A stretch of DNA of 64,000 bases. It comes from Artocarpus heterophyllus (lineage: Eukaryota; Streptophyta; Magnoliopsida; Rosales; Moraceae). The notes under the pieces were generated by a model. It was not told the DNA's origin and did no database searches. It worked only from the letters and a program-made list of their open reading frames with translations. Position 1 is the first letter of the stretch. Each line of letters opens with the position of its first letter. This document shows positions 1 to 10,115 of this stretch, one piece after another. The stretch covers positions 29,592,148-29,656,147 of the forward strand of contig CM046348.1 in the NCBI GenBank assembly GCA_025403435.1, given 5' to 3'. A program made the position numbers and the translations under genes.

Positions 1-271
1 CTTTGACAACTTTAAATGACTCGAAATTTAAGAAATAAGAAAACTTATTATATGCAATTTACAATAAAGGACACGCCCCTCAACTATTTTATATATATAT
101 ATATATAAACTAAAGAAGTACACGTGTTGGTTGTGTGTGTGTGTATATATATATCAGGCATCTTCTGGTGGTTTTATTATTCGTAATTTGTGATACTGGT
201 GGTTTTATCATTACTAATTTGTGCTCCAGCTCTTCCTGCAAATGCATAAATCTTTATTGTATAAGTACTCC
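1..271. other. Upstream flank with AT and GT simple repeats
   Basis: AT-rich non-coding sequence. An (AT)n tract lies at about 91-107 and a (GT)n tract at about 132-144, followed by more TA repeats to about 154. It lies upstream of the TATA box and start codons of the ZIP pseudogene, so it is probably what remains of that gene's promoter. I saw no TGTCGACA-type zinc-deficiency element of the kind known in ZIP promoters. Confidence 0.5.
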
Positions 272-278
272 TATAAAA
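272..278 (+). promoter_or_regulatory. TATA box of the ZIP pseudogene
   Basis: TATAAAA in the context CTATAAAAAC, 111 bp before the first ATG of the ZIP reading frame. This spacing suits a plant core promoter with a short pyrimidine-rich 5' leader, and the 281-388 segment is indeed rich in CTT and TTC. The assignment is inferred from position. Confidence 0.55.
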
Positions 279-388
279 ACGGGTCATATCTCTTCCCTTC
301 ACAATATTCTTCATAATTAATCATTTTCACTTCTTTGTTTCTTGTTCACCTATAACACCATTTTTTATTACTTCCCCTTCACCCAACA

Positions 389-428
389 ATGATGATCGAT
401 AAGCTTATCTCCTTCTACATCGTTATAT
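389..428 (+). pseudogene. ZIP-family metal transporter pseudogene, 5' coding piece of exon 1
   Basis: Two ATG codons in a row (389 and 392) open a frame with a hydrophobic N terminus (MMIDKLISFYIVI), as expected for the signal peptide that starts many plant ZIP proteins. The frame is cut at 428 by the LTR of the copia element. Skipping that element and one copy of its 5-bp target duplication (TATAT), codon 14 is completed by bases 6778-6779 and the same frame enters a recognisable ZIP membrane segment. ZIP proteins carry Zn, Fe or Mn into the cytosol through eight membrane helices. This copy is dead: besides the insertion, the downstream part has a stop, a deletion and frameshifts. Confidence 0.75.
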
Positions 429-826
429 TGTAGAAACCGTTCCCTCAAAACACAGAGGAAACGGTTTCATGTCATAATTGTGGTCCACTATTGAATTTTA
501 ATTCATCATTTGCTGCCCATATAAGTTTAGAAACGTTCTTCATTTTTTTTTTTTATAGAGAGAGCAGTGAAGAACAAGTTTCACAGAGAAACTTGGGTCC
601 CCGAGTCCACAATTCTCTTTAGAAACAAAACACCATCAATTGAGTTTTGAGAGGACTTGAAAGCTCTCAACCAAGGTAATAACGCTTATAGCCGCAGGGA
701 GGCAGCCATGTCGTGCAACGGACACCGACGGATTGCTCTGCTTCAATGGCGGGAGGTATGTAAATTTTACGATCCCGCTGCATTTTTATATGCCTTAAGT
801 TTCCGCATATAAATTTGGTGCTAACA
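429..826 (+). repeat. 5' LTR of the first copia element
   Basis: A 398-bp LTR that starts TGTAGAAACCG and ends GGTGCTAACA. It matches the 3' LTR at 6377-6772 along its whole length with scattered changes. A TATA-like ATATAAG at 519-525 lies about 90 bp in, so U3 is very short. Short open frames in it are repeated in both LTRs and are not genes. Confidence 0.95.
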
Positions 827-827
827 G

Positions 828-840
828 TTGGCATCAAAGC
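828..840 (+). other. Primer-binding site, degenerate, initiator Met tRNA type
   Basis: TTGGCATCAAAGC lies one base after the 5' LTR. It differs by two transitions from the usual plant copia site TTGGTATCAGAGC, which pairs with the 3' end of initiator methionine tRNA and primes minus-strand DNA synthesis. Confidence 0.75.
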
Positions 841-1094
841 CGACGAAACCTCTGCCTTGAAGCTTAGAGCAATATATGGTTTTTGGAAAAACATACCCAG
901 TAGAATTTTTTTTTATTATTGGGTTTTTTTAATTTGGAGTTTTTTAGTCAAAAATAAGATTAAAAATCATTAAGATATTAGATTTCTACGATTTGAAATG
1001 TTGAAAACGGTGTCCGAAAGGCTTAGAATCAGTTGGGTTTTATACCGGGTCGTAACCGGGTCAAGAAGACTCAGCACAAGGTTGAAGACGACTC

Positions 1095-1267
1095 AAAACG
1101 ACACGCCGTTTTGAATTTTGAGCCCAGCAATCAGCAAAAATGACAGGTCGTTTTGCCTTCTTTGGCAAAAAATGACTTGTCGTTTTATTATGGGAGTGGC
1201 GCATTTTCATTCAGGAAAACGACAAGTCGTTTTGGGGGGTTCAATCCCAAAAACGACAAGTCGTTTT
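1095..1267. repeat. Array of five 18-bp imperfect palindromes in the copia leader
   Basis: Five copies start at 1095, 1137, 1169, 1216 and 1250. Each has two 8-bp arms around a 2-bp spacer. The copies at 1216-1233 and 1250-1267 are exact inverted repeats (AAAACGACAAGTCGTTTT); the other three carry one arm mismatch each and have AC, AG or TT as spacer. Spacing between starts is 32 to 47 bp and irregular. The array is in the untranslated leader, between the primer site and gag. Confidence 0.85.
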
Positions 1268-1269
1268 GA

Positions 1270-2369
1270 TGGAGCAGAAAATTAAAAAAAAAACTCCGAA
1301 ATAAAAAAAAAATTGGGTATTTTTTCCAGAATTTGTATTTCAATAATTTGGGAAAATTTTTCATAAAATTTATTGATTGAAATCTTTTCATAGTATTGAA
1401 ATATTTTGCGAAATTTCATAATATCCATAATTTTGATATTTTTATGAGATTTTTCATACTGTGGAATAATTTATAAAAAAAAATTTCATAATTTTGGCAC
1501 ATTTTATGAATATTATACAATTTGTATGGATAGATTTTTGTGAATTTATGTACATATATTGTTCATTATGTGTAATTCATGATTTTAAATATGGATAAAA
1601 TATAAAGTTGTATAATTTAGTACATTAAAATTTTGTATAATAAGGTGCTAAATTATGATTTTGGGATGTATAATTTTAATTTATGCATGATGGATATTAG
1701 TACATAAATTATTGATTCCTTGTTCATATTTATTAAAATTGCTTTAAGTTTATGCAATTTACTATGAACAAAATTCTAGAATAAAATGTCTAGTGATCCA
1801 TCTAATTTTATTAATTAGAGTGTAGCTACAACAGCTTTAATTACATAAAATTATATATTAAGTGGTTTAGGATCACATTAGTAAAAGAACATTGATTGTA
1901 ATTAATCATAATTGATATAATAGATTTTATCCTGCAAGAATTTTTATTATATTCATATGGTTAATTATGATAAAATATCAAATTATATTTCTTAATTTAC
2001 CCATAGGGATTAAGAAAATGAACATAATTTGATAGTTTTGTCATAAAGTTATGAGAATCTAATGGATTTAAAACTTCAGTCCACAGGTAAGTTTTATGTC
2101 ACTAGATTCATAATTCTAAAGAAGATAAATTTGATAATTTATCATAAAGTTAAATGAATCTAATCAAATTAAAGCTTTAGCCCACAGGCAAGTTCTATGT
2201 CGTTGGATTCATAATATTAAATCATGATTTACATTAGTAAAACCTGATATAAATTTATAAGTCTCAAAAATTATGACATGTAAGCATGAAATTATTGTTG
2301 CAGCTTTACGACCTGTGAATTACTCTAACGTTAAAATAAAATTCCCAAACATAGAAGGAGAGAATTCTT
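1270..2369 (+). other. AT-rich untranslated leader of the first copia element
   Basis: About 1.1 kb of very AT-rich sequence with no recognisable gene. At about 2026-2220 a phrase is repeated twice in diverged form (start of each near 2026 and 2128): it contains CATAAAGTTA, a run about an A-rich TTTAGCCCACAGG-like block, and ends TGGATTCATAAT. It looks like a decayed tandem duplication. Confidence 0.5.
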
Positions 2370-3000
2370 CTTCATATTAGGTGGTTAGACATAGATTATG
2401 CTATAAGGAAAGACGAATTTATTATTACTAAAACTAGCAATATAGATAAAATAAGCTCTTGAAGAATATTTGACCGATATCATCTTTTCGATACGATGAT
2501 CATAAAGACCAATATTTATGCTAGTATTAGAGGTTCCGTCGATAAGCATAAAGAATGTCAAGGCATTACTAAAAAGTCGTTGATGAGCATTATGCATCAT
2601 CATATAAAGCGCTTGCCATCACCTTAATAATAAAATTTACATCCTTAAGGCTCACTAAATGTGCGAGAACACTTATTGAAAGCAAGGAACACTATGGTTC
2701 GATTAAAGACACTGGAGATTGATATAACTGAATTTTTCCTTGTACACTATAAATTAATCACTCTTTCACAACAATATGAACTCTCTTTTTCAACATCTTA
2801 CAGTAAATATAAGGAAAATTGGTCAATTAATAAATTTATGACCTTGTGTGCTTAAGAAGAAGGGAGACTGATAATGGAAATGAGTGAAAGTGTGTTGTTG
2901 CCAATACAAGAAAAGAATAAAGTAATAATGATAATGATTCAATCTTATTTTTGCTATGAATCTAATATGATAAGTATTAATCATAACACTTAGCGGATTG
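2370..3000 (+). pseudogene. Copia gag relic
   Basis: Translations in shifting frames show gag features of plant copia elements: an ASIRGS-type phrase near 2520, then from about 2655 a stretch with VRLKTLEIDITEFFLVHY, followed by NWSINKFMTLCA and, past an in-frame stop, EEGRLIMEMSES. These are typical of the gag middle region, which packages element RNA in cytoplasmic particles. No intact zinc knuckle was seen after it. Several stops and frameshifts make this non-functional. Confidence 0.8.
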
Positions 3001-3959
3001 ATTTTTGTTATACAATCCATATTTCAAATGCCTTACAAGGTATGCGAAACCTAAGGATACTAATAGAATGTGAACAATACATCTATTTGAGAAACAAGAT
3101 GTGTTCACATGTAAAGGCAATTTGAACATGCACTTAAAAAATAATAATTAAGTAGTGGTCTTATTTAAATTTGGAAAAGACCTTGTAAATTCCAATTTTC
3201 TTTGGGTATTTAATTTCGGTTTCAAGACTTGTACCTTTGGGATATTTCATTAGTTTTTCAAAGGCTTTCTTTAGTTTATAAAAATATTCCTATTAGGAAT
3301 AGTACATTGTCTAATGGTCTTTTCAATATCAATTTACAAAATGATACCACTCATAATGTTATGCATGTTCATATTGGTATAAACTTTGTGTTATGAATAA
3401 AGATTCTTCTATAAAGTGGCGCCGAAAATTAAGACAAATCTCTCTAAAGAGAATTAAGGATTAGTGAATGATGAAGTAGTTAGTACTTTAGATTTTACTA
3501 ATTATAACACTTGTATGAGCTGCATTAAGTGAAAGCAGGCCAACAAGTCCAAGAAAGGTGCAAAAGGAATACGAACATATTAGAAATCATACATTCATAT
3601 GTGAATTCATATAGTCCAAAACATTTTATCTCTTTCATAAATAGTTACTCACGATACATGTGTCTCTACTTGCTTCATAACAAGAACAAAGCATTAAATT
3701 TTAAAATCTTAAAGCTAAGTAGAGAGACAATATGGAAAGTAAATTAAGATCATGATAACATACAGAGGTGAAGTATATTGTGGTAAATACATTGAGGACG
3801 GATAAGTATCCAATCCATTTGTGAAGTTTCTTCAAGAACATGGGATAATTACCCAATACATCATTCTTGGTTCTCTAGAATAGAAGGGTGTGACAGAAAG
3901 AAGAAACTGAACTTTAATGGACTTGACGTCGCTAAATCCTTGTGGATACAACTCATAAA

Positions 3960-4260
3960 CTAGCCGTATATATATTAAACTGATTTCAACTAAGGTTGTC
4001 CCAACGACACCATTTGAATTATGGAAAGTTTGAACATCAAGTTTACAACATATATACGTTTAGGATGCTTGTCTAAATAAGAGTTTGTAACTCACAAGAA
4101 AAGAACATAGATCCAAAGACCATTAGTCGGTATTTCATTGGATATGTCGAAAGGTCTATGGAACATGGATTCTATTGTCCATCTCATAACACTAAGATTG
4201 TGGAATCAAGAAATATAAAATTTCTTGAGAATTACTTTATCAATGGGAGAGATCTAACAC
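3960..4260 (+). pseudogene. Copia integrase C-terminal relic
   Basis: At about 3998-4025 the sequence reads VPTTPFELW(K), the signature that precedes the C-terminal part of copia integrase. Downstream come GYVERSMEHGFYCP and then IVESRNIKFLENYFI, which correspond to the integrase-RT linker. The order and spacing fit the family. A stop lies between the parts. The catalytic core upstream is not recognisable by eye. Confidence 0.78.
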
Positions 4261-4794
4261 GGAACATTATTTCTGAAGAAAGATCATTTTGTTGCTCAAT
4301 TTTACTGCTCAAGTGATTAATGGTTGTTGTTCATAACACTCTTTAAGTTCAACAAGTGTTGATCAACTGATTATTGAAATTCCACAATTTTGCTGATTAT
4401 AATCCAATGGATCAAATAGTTCAGGTAATGCCTGAACTTATTGAATATATAGTTGAACAACATGTTTCTCAGGAAAGTGTTGATACAACATTAAGATGGT
4501 CTACTAGAACAAAGAAATCAACAATTCTTAGTGATAATTAGGAGTATCTATATAAAGTTGGACTATAATATTTGAGCCAGTAATGATCTTGAAAAGTTTT
4601 CACAAACCTTAAATTGAATCAAACGTGTGATTCAATGCCATGAAAGGTGATTTCAATTCTATGGTATCTAAGGAGTCTGTGATCTTGTCGAGTTGCCACA
4701 CATTGTAAATGAGTCTTTAAGACAAAAAAAAAAAAGGACTCATTGGGCAACATTGAAAGATGTAAAGTAAGACTCGATGCTAAATGATTCATTA

Positions 4795-5430
4795 AATAAG
4801 AAAGGAATCAAGTATAAGGAAATTTTTCTTGTGTCTAAGAAAGATTCTTTTCATATTATTATGGCATTCGTTTCACATTTTGATTTAAGGTTGCAACAAA
4901 TGGATGTGAAAATGGTTTTTTCTCAATAAGATCTAGAGAAATTGGTTTACAATAAATAACCATTAAGAGTTTTCTCTAGTAATGGTGAGCCTTTGGTGTG
5001 CAAGATTAAGAATCCATATACAGATAGAAACAAGTACCCTGATGGTGGTATTTCATAATGATAACTCTTCATTTAGTTTTGAAGAGAACATTATGGAATA
5101 ATATATATACCAGAAGGTCAGTGGGAGCATAATTTGTTTTCTTGTTCTATATATATGGATAATTTTTACTTGCAACCAATGATGAGGGTTTGCTACATGA
5201 GGTGACACAATTTCTCTCTAAAAATTTTGATATATTGGATATAGGTGACATTTCTTATGTCATTGACATAAGAATCTATAGGGACAAATATAAAAGAATT
5301 TTAAGTCTGTCACGAGGATCCTATATTAGTAAGGTTTTAGAGAGAATATGTATGGAAGATTATTCACCAAGTATAGCTCTCATTTTGTGAAAGATGATAA
5401 ATCAGTGCCCCAAAATGAATTATGTAAGGG
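4795..5430 (+). pseudogene. Copia reverse transcriptase relic
   Basis: The N-terminal part reads KGIKYKEIFLVSKKDSFHI and QQMDVKMVF near 4803-4920. The part after the catalytic loop is the best preserved: from 5190 it reads HEVTQFLSKNFDILDIGDIS then SYVIDIRIYRDKYKRIL and SYISKVLERICMEDYSP. The YVDD loop itself is degraded to a YIWI-like reading near 5150. Poly-A and other slips break the frame, and it is inactive. Confidence 0.85.
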
Positions 5431-5439
5431 AATAAATAA

Positions 5440-5960
5440 ATGAAAAACATTCCATATGCTTCAGTTATGGAAGCCGTATGTATGCTCGGGTTGATACAAA
5501 GCTGGCATTGCATTGATGTGGAAATGTCTAGAATACGTTTGAGTAATCAAGGTAAAGACGACTTGAAAGCTACAAACAAAGTGAAAAGGTATGAGAACCA
5601 TAGACTACATGCTTACATATAAACGAACTAAAAAAAAAAAATGGAAGTGATTGGTCACTCTTATTCAGACTTCCATGGCAATGGTGGATAAATTTTTGCT
5701 AGTGAAGCTGTATATTAGAGAAGCGCAAATCAGACTTTAACTGCTACTTCCACTATAGAGATTAAGTTTGTATTTGTTTTGAGACTATTTCAGATGGTGT
5801 ATAGATAAAGAGTTTCATTTATAGGCTTAGAGATAGTGCACTTGATTCCTAAGCCATTGAGTATATATATATTGTGATAATTCAGATATAGTTTTATGGC
5901 TAAAATTAAAGTGGTGGTCGAATTAAGCACATCGGCATTAAGTATTTAGCCATAAGATAA
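5440..5960 (+). pseudogene. Copia RNase H relic
   Basis: Starts KNIPYASVMEAVCMLGLIQS, the usual RT-RNase H connection in plant copia elements, and continues past stops to EVIGHSYSDFHG near 5645-5690, which holds a degraded first catalytic motif (DSDF in active copies). It ends roughly 400 bp before the 3' LTR. Stops and a poly-A run near 5630 mark it as dead. Confidence 0.78.
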
Positions 5961-6365
5961 TGTGTTAAAAGATAAAATAGTGGTCATTGAACACGTTAAC
6001 ACTGAATTGATCAAAGCTGATCCTTAACTTAAGACAAGTTAACATTTAGATCTATGGATCATGCATATAGTGTGGAACTTGGTTCCTTTGTGTAATTTTC
6101 ATTATAGGAACGAATTTATGAAACTCTATTTCAGTTGCGATATTTTCTCATATTTAGTTTGTATACATTTAGTTATTTAATTGAAAAACATCATTAAGAG
6201 GACTTAGAATAAACATAAGGTTTATTCATTAAGGTATATGCGCTAGTGTTTAAGGGATATGATGCATTATAATACATGGAAGATAATACTCGATATTAAG
6301 AGGACCTATCGCCATGATTCATGTATTTTGTCTCTTTCTATGATAAATGATGGAATATATAGACC

Positions 6366-6376
6366 AAGTGGGAGAA
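6366..6376 (+). other. Polypurine tract of the first copia element
   Basis: AAGTGGGAGAA directly precedes the 3' LTR. This purine run is where plus-strand synthesis starts in LTR elements, and the preceding ACC AAGTGGGAGA context is common in plant copia elements. Confidence 0.85.
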
Positions 6377-6772
6377 TGTAGAAACGGTTCCCTGAAAACA
6401 CAGAGGAAACGGTTTCATATCATAATTGTGGTCCATTATTGAATTTGAATTCATCATTTGCTGCCCATATAAGTTTGGAAACGTTCTTCATTTTTTTTTT
6501 ATGGAGAGAGCAGTGAAGAACAAGTTTTATAGAGAAACTTGGGTCCCTGAGTCCACAATTCTCTTTAGAAACAAAACACCATCAATTGAGTTTTGAGAGG
6601 ACTTGAAAACTCCCAAGCAAGGCAATAACGCTTATAGCCACAGGGAGGAAGCCATGTCGTGCAACGGACACCGACGGATTGCTCTGCTTCAATGGCAGGA
6701 GGTATGTAAATTTTACGATTCCGTTGCATTTTTATATGCCTTAAGTTTCTGCATATAAATTTGGTGCTAACA
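6377..6772 (+). repeat. 3' LTR of the first copia element
   Basis: A 396-bp LTR, TGTAGAAACGG to GGTGCTAACA, paired with 429-826. It is followed at once by the target duplication TATAT and by the interrupted ZIP exon. Confidence 0.95.
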
Positions 6773-7120
6773 TATATCACTCCCAACTCATCTCCTCACG
6801 TGCAAGCTTGTGGCGCTCGTCACAATACAAACGGCCGGTGCTATCGGAGTCTGCCTACCGATCATTGGCAAGAGATTTCATGCATTATGACCCGAGAGTG
6901 ACGTTTTCTTCATGGCAAAGGCCTTTACTATAAAGACGCCGTGGGAGTTTCAATTCAAAGGATTTGTCGCCCTGATGTCCAACATTATCACACTCATAAT
7001 CGACAACTTTGCCATACCGTACTTTAGGAGGTCACACTCCTACTGCAAGTCTTCGGTCCCAGAGACAGTCGGCCCCTGGGAGCTTCTTAGACACAAACCT
7101 AGTCTTTGAATTGGCCATAC
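6773..7120 (+). pseudogene. ZIP-family metal transporter pseudogene, exon 1 body
   Basis: In frame with the ATG at 389 (see that entry) the sequence gives a transmembrane segment LVALVTIQTAGAIGVCLPII then GKRFHAL, a TGA at 6888, and PESDVFFMAKAF from 6891. ZIP proteins continue here with a second helix and a loop (GVILATGFVHML type); that part is missing and the frame jumps to PWEFQFKGFVALMSNIITLI, the third helix, then IDNFAIPYF. After a short His-poor loop comes ETVGPWELLRHK near 7060, matching the ELLRHKV motif before helix 4. A frameshift near 7095 is needed to read FELAIQT, the expected continuation. So this copy has one nonsense codon, one internal deletion and at least one frameshift. 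Family assignment rests on motif order, and I am fairly sure of it; the subfamily is not clear. Confidence 0.8.
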
Positions 7121-7124
7121 AAAC

Positions 7125-7150
7125 GTTGTTGTTGTTGTTGTTGTTGTTGT
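7125..7150 (+). repeat. GTT microsatellite
   Basis: Nearly nine copies of GTT directly after the last ZIP-like codons of exon 1. It adds a run of leucine or valine codons to short open frames here, which are not genes. Confidence 0.95.
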
Positions 7151-7983
7151 ATGTTTTTTTCTCCTTCTGGTTAAGACGCATGCTTTCTTTAAGCTAATCA
7201 CTTACTAAACATTTTATTTTTTTTGTAACCCTGGTCAATCAATAAATAAAGAAGTACATGGTATGTATATAGTATGTATTAACAGAGATTTTCCCAAAAA
7301 GAATAAAAAAAATCTGAAAAAATGATTTATTGGAAAAAGCCTTTATTGATACTACTCATTATACTTTTCTTGCCTCATTTCTTAAACCACCAATCAATTA
7401 AATTTAAATTTAAATTGTTACTTGTTACACCCCTTTTAAAATTTCAAACAAGTCTACATTTAAATTGTATTGTTTTTCTTTTTTTATCCACCTACCCATA
7501 GACCGAAATTACTTTTTTCTAATGAACCGTTTCTCTCTCTATCTTTTTTTAATCAAAATAAACCTTTTTTTAATCATTTTTAGGATAAAATGCATTTCTT
7601 TTATCAACCAATTATTTTTTTTCTTTTTTCCTTTTTCACAATTGCCTTACCGTTTATCTTGGTATTGTAATACTCTGTGCCTTTTCTTTTCTTTTTCTTT
7701 TTTTAGAAATACTAATTTATGTGCTTTTATTTTTATTTTTTAAATGTTGTTCAATCAATGAATTAAGCAACCAAATATAGATTTATATATTTACTTTTCT
7801 TTAAGAACAGTTTAAAGGATGATGCAATAATAATTGCAAAGTGTTAATTCAATTCAATTAACAAAATATGTCCCTTAAAAAATCAACAAAATATGAAAAA
7901 AAGAATGATTTTATATATGAAAATTTATGTTGAAATCCATCCATATTCTTTTAAAAAAAGAAGGGCACAAAAAATTTCAAAAA

Positions 7984-8025
<42 letters not shown>

Positions 8026-9159
8026 TATAGTGTGCAATGAGTATTTTTTTGATAGTGTGTAATGAGTATTTCTGTTACATACTTTTGTCCTTTGAAGTAA
8101 TTTCATTAATGGATGCTTTAGTAATAAAAAAAATTTATTAAAAAAGAATGTATAAAAAGTAAAATAGTGAGTGTCAATAGAAATCCTGTTGAAAATTGCT
8201 TTGTGACGTCAGAGTCTGCAATAATTTCTTTTCTTTTTTTTTTAAATGTGCGAAACAAGTACATGAGTTATTGCATGCGACTGTGTGACTAGCATCCCTC
8301 AATGTTTTCAGGATTAGTCATGCATTCTTCTTTGCATGCTACGTTTAAAAAAAGGAGTTAATATGCAAAAAAAAAAAAGAAAAGAATGATTTTTATGATT
8401 TGACAGGTTTTGGAGTTGGGTATTGTTGTATTTTTTAATTCTATAATTTTGTCTTTCAAATATTTGTGGAGTACTTTGTAGTACTTGTTTATTTGGGATT
8501 ATATAAATAAATCAAGGTTGGTTTTACGGATTGTTCAACAAGTTTTTTCATGGAGCTTGATTGTTTAAATCATGCACATTATTTTTGTTCATGTTTTGGG
8601 CCTACCATTATTGACTAATGTGCCTGAATTTATATTAGACATTGTGTTTCAGATATTTGTTAAAAAATTAGCTGATTGATTAAAGATTTGAAAAGGCCAT
8701 TGTTGCATGACAATCTCCTTGAAGCTTTATTAATTAATTCCATGTTTCATACATAACTTTTATACACGGATAATTTGGGACTGTTATTAGTAAGTGGCTA
8801 TCTTGGCTTTGATGATTTGTCCACGTACGTTTTTATACAATTTCCCGTAAGCATCCCTTGATTTGTTGTTGAAACTTGGATTACTTCAGATTATTAAAAT
8901 ATGACTTAACATAACTTGCAAGAGACTTTTCTCCTCGTAGAGCATGATTTGATCCATGCATATATGCACACATATAGACCATTTCAGTCAAGAGCTAAAA
9001 GCATCTTATCTACTTCTTTTCCTTCGAAACTCTATTTTTATTACAAGCTCAAGTGTTGTGTTATTAAGTAAATGAAAATGTTCTCAAAACTATTCATTAG
9101 TTTGTTATATCCTTGGTTCATTCTATCTATTCTTGCTAGAGGTTCAAAATCTATATAGC
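7151..9159. other. AT-rich stretch between ZIP pieces, no gene seen
   Basis: Low-complexity, T-rich sequence with a 34-base T run at 7988-8021. It lies between two ZIP pieces and may be a degraded intron plus lost exon sequence. The ZIP helix 4-5 motifs (HSVIIG, HQFFEG) were not found here. Confidence 0.4.
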
Positions 9160-9521
9160 TGTTTCTAGAGCTGAGTGTTTGGGAGTGCACCCTCACAAAG
9201 CTCAGGTTGTTGTGTCCTGCAGGTTAGACAGTCGTGAATCCTGTTCTGCATCCGAATATTATCCGAGAGGAGCGGAATCTCTCTTTAAGACAGTGCCTAG
9301 CACGCCTCGACCTCATTTCCACTTTTTGCAGTATCTCATTTTTCTGTAATTTCACCTACAGGTATTGAGGTACACTCGGTTATCATAGGAATTTCTTTGG
9401 ATGCTTCGCAGAGTCCTAAAACTATATAAGGCCTTTAGTAGCGGCTCTGACTTTCCATCAACTTTTTGAGGGCACGGGCTTGTAGGTTGCATAGCTCAGG
9501 TTTTTTTTTTTTTTTTTTTTT
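9160..9521. repeat. Unidentified moderately GC-rich block ending in a 21-base T run
   Basis: From about 9165 the base composition rises against the flanks, with phrases such as GAGTGCACCCTCACAAAGC, ATCCGAGAGGAGCGGAATC and GCACGCCTCGACCTC. A TATA-like CTATATAAGG is at about 9422. It ends in a T run (9501-9521). It looks like a foreign insertion, but I could not identify terminal repeats, a tRNA-like box pair or a target duplication. Confidence 0.35.
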
Positions 9522-9648
9522 AATGTTTGATTTCTATTTCAATATCTTGTTAGTAAATATAGGCGATCCCCATCGTTTCATTTGTTTTATAGCTAAAATT
9601 CTACTTTTACTAATTTGCGTGAAAGTTGAAAGCTCGAGCTATTACATT

Positions 9649-9775
9649 AATGGTGCTTTTCTTCTTACCCCAATTAGAATTGCGATTGGAATAAAGACAT
9701 CAAATTTATACAATGGAAAAGGCACAAGGAGTTCTCAATGCAGCATCTGCTGGGATACTAATTTATCTGTATCTA
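9649..9775 (+). pseudogene. ZIP-family metal transporter pseudogene, C-terminal piece
   Basis: Bases 9652-9714 read GAFLLTPIRIAIGIKTSNLY N, matching the ZIP segment that normally reads FSLTTPIGIAIGI in a late helix. After a frame change between 9714 and 9728, bases 9728-9769 read GVLNAASAGILIYL, the hallmark of the next helix (usually LNAASAGILIYMALVDLL). The frame then closes at a TAA (9776-9780 region). The strand and order agree with exon 1 at 389-7120, so both are probably parts of one dead gene, although a second ZIP fragment cannot be ruled out. The terminal helix was not found. Confidence 0.68.
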
Positions 9776-9889
9776 AACTAAGCTCACCACTCGCTCTTGC
9801 AATAATTCGTGGACTTGTTTCGTGTTATGAAAGATCAAATTGTGATTGTCTACCAAGAATTGGTAACTAATATGTATATACCAAAAACC

Positions 9890-10110
9890 AATTATGAGAT
9901 GCTGATATAAACACTTACACCATTAGTGAACAATAACCGTGAATAGTACAAAAGATTCAATATGAATAGTTTCGATACTATGTAGGCAATGATGTAAACG
10001 ATAAATAGTGTCATGAATAATAGCCATGAATAGTACAGCAGAGGAATTGTATCCGTAAATAGTGACCATGATGTTGGAGAATTTGTGGTAGAAGCAAGAA
10101 ATACAAGTGA
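9890..10110. repeat. Non-coding spacer with repeated GAATAGT/AAATAGT words
   Basis: Between about 9935 and 10075 the words TGAATAGTAC, TGAATAGTTT, AAATAGTGT, TGAATAGTAC and AAATAGTGAC recur at irregular spacing. Similar short-word clusters occur in plant LTR promoters, but no LTR boundary could be placed. The gypsy element's left target duplication GAAAA is at 10111-10115. Confidence 0.4.
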
Positions 10111-10115
10111 GAAAA

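Larger units (their letters stand above)
429..6772 (+). mobile_element. Ty1/copia LTR retrotransposon, complete but decayed
   Basis: The element has TG...CA ends, two similar LTRs (429-826 and 6377-6772), a degenerate initiator-Met-type primer site after the 5' LTR, a purine tract before the 3' LTR, and a perfect 5-bp target duplication TATAT (424-428 and 6773-6777). The internal 5.55 kb holds relics in the order gag, integrase, RT, RNase H, which is the copia order. Every coding relic is broken by many stops and frameshifts, so the element cannot move on its own. It landed in the first exon of a ZIP gene. The LTRs differ at scattered sites, so the insertion is not recent. Confidence 0.93.

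Noticed and set aside
667..894. Open frames on the minus strand at 667-894 and 6565-6786
   Set aside because: Both are the same LTR sequence, and the frame arises from the repeat; no protein family fits.
7465..7743. 92-codon Phe-rich open frame
   Set aside because: T-rich low-complexity sequence with no conserved pattern.
9466..9870. 134-codon open frame taken as one gene
   Set aside because: It starts in a T run; only bases 9652-9714 are ZIP-like and the match then shifts frame, so the frame as a whole is not a gene.
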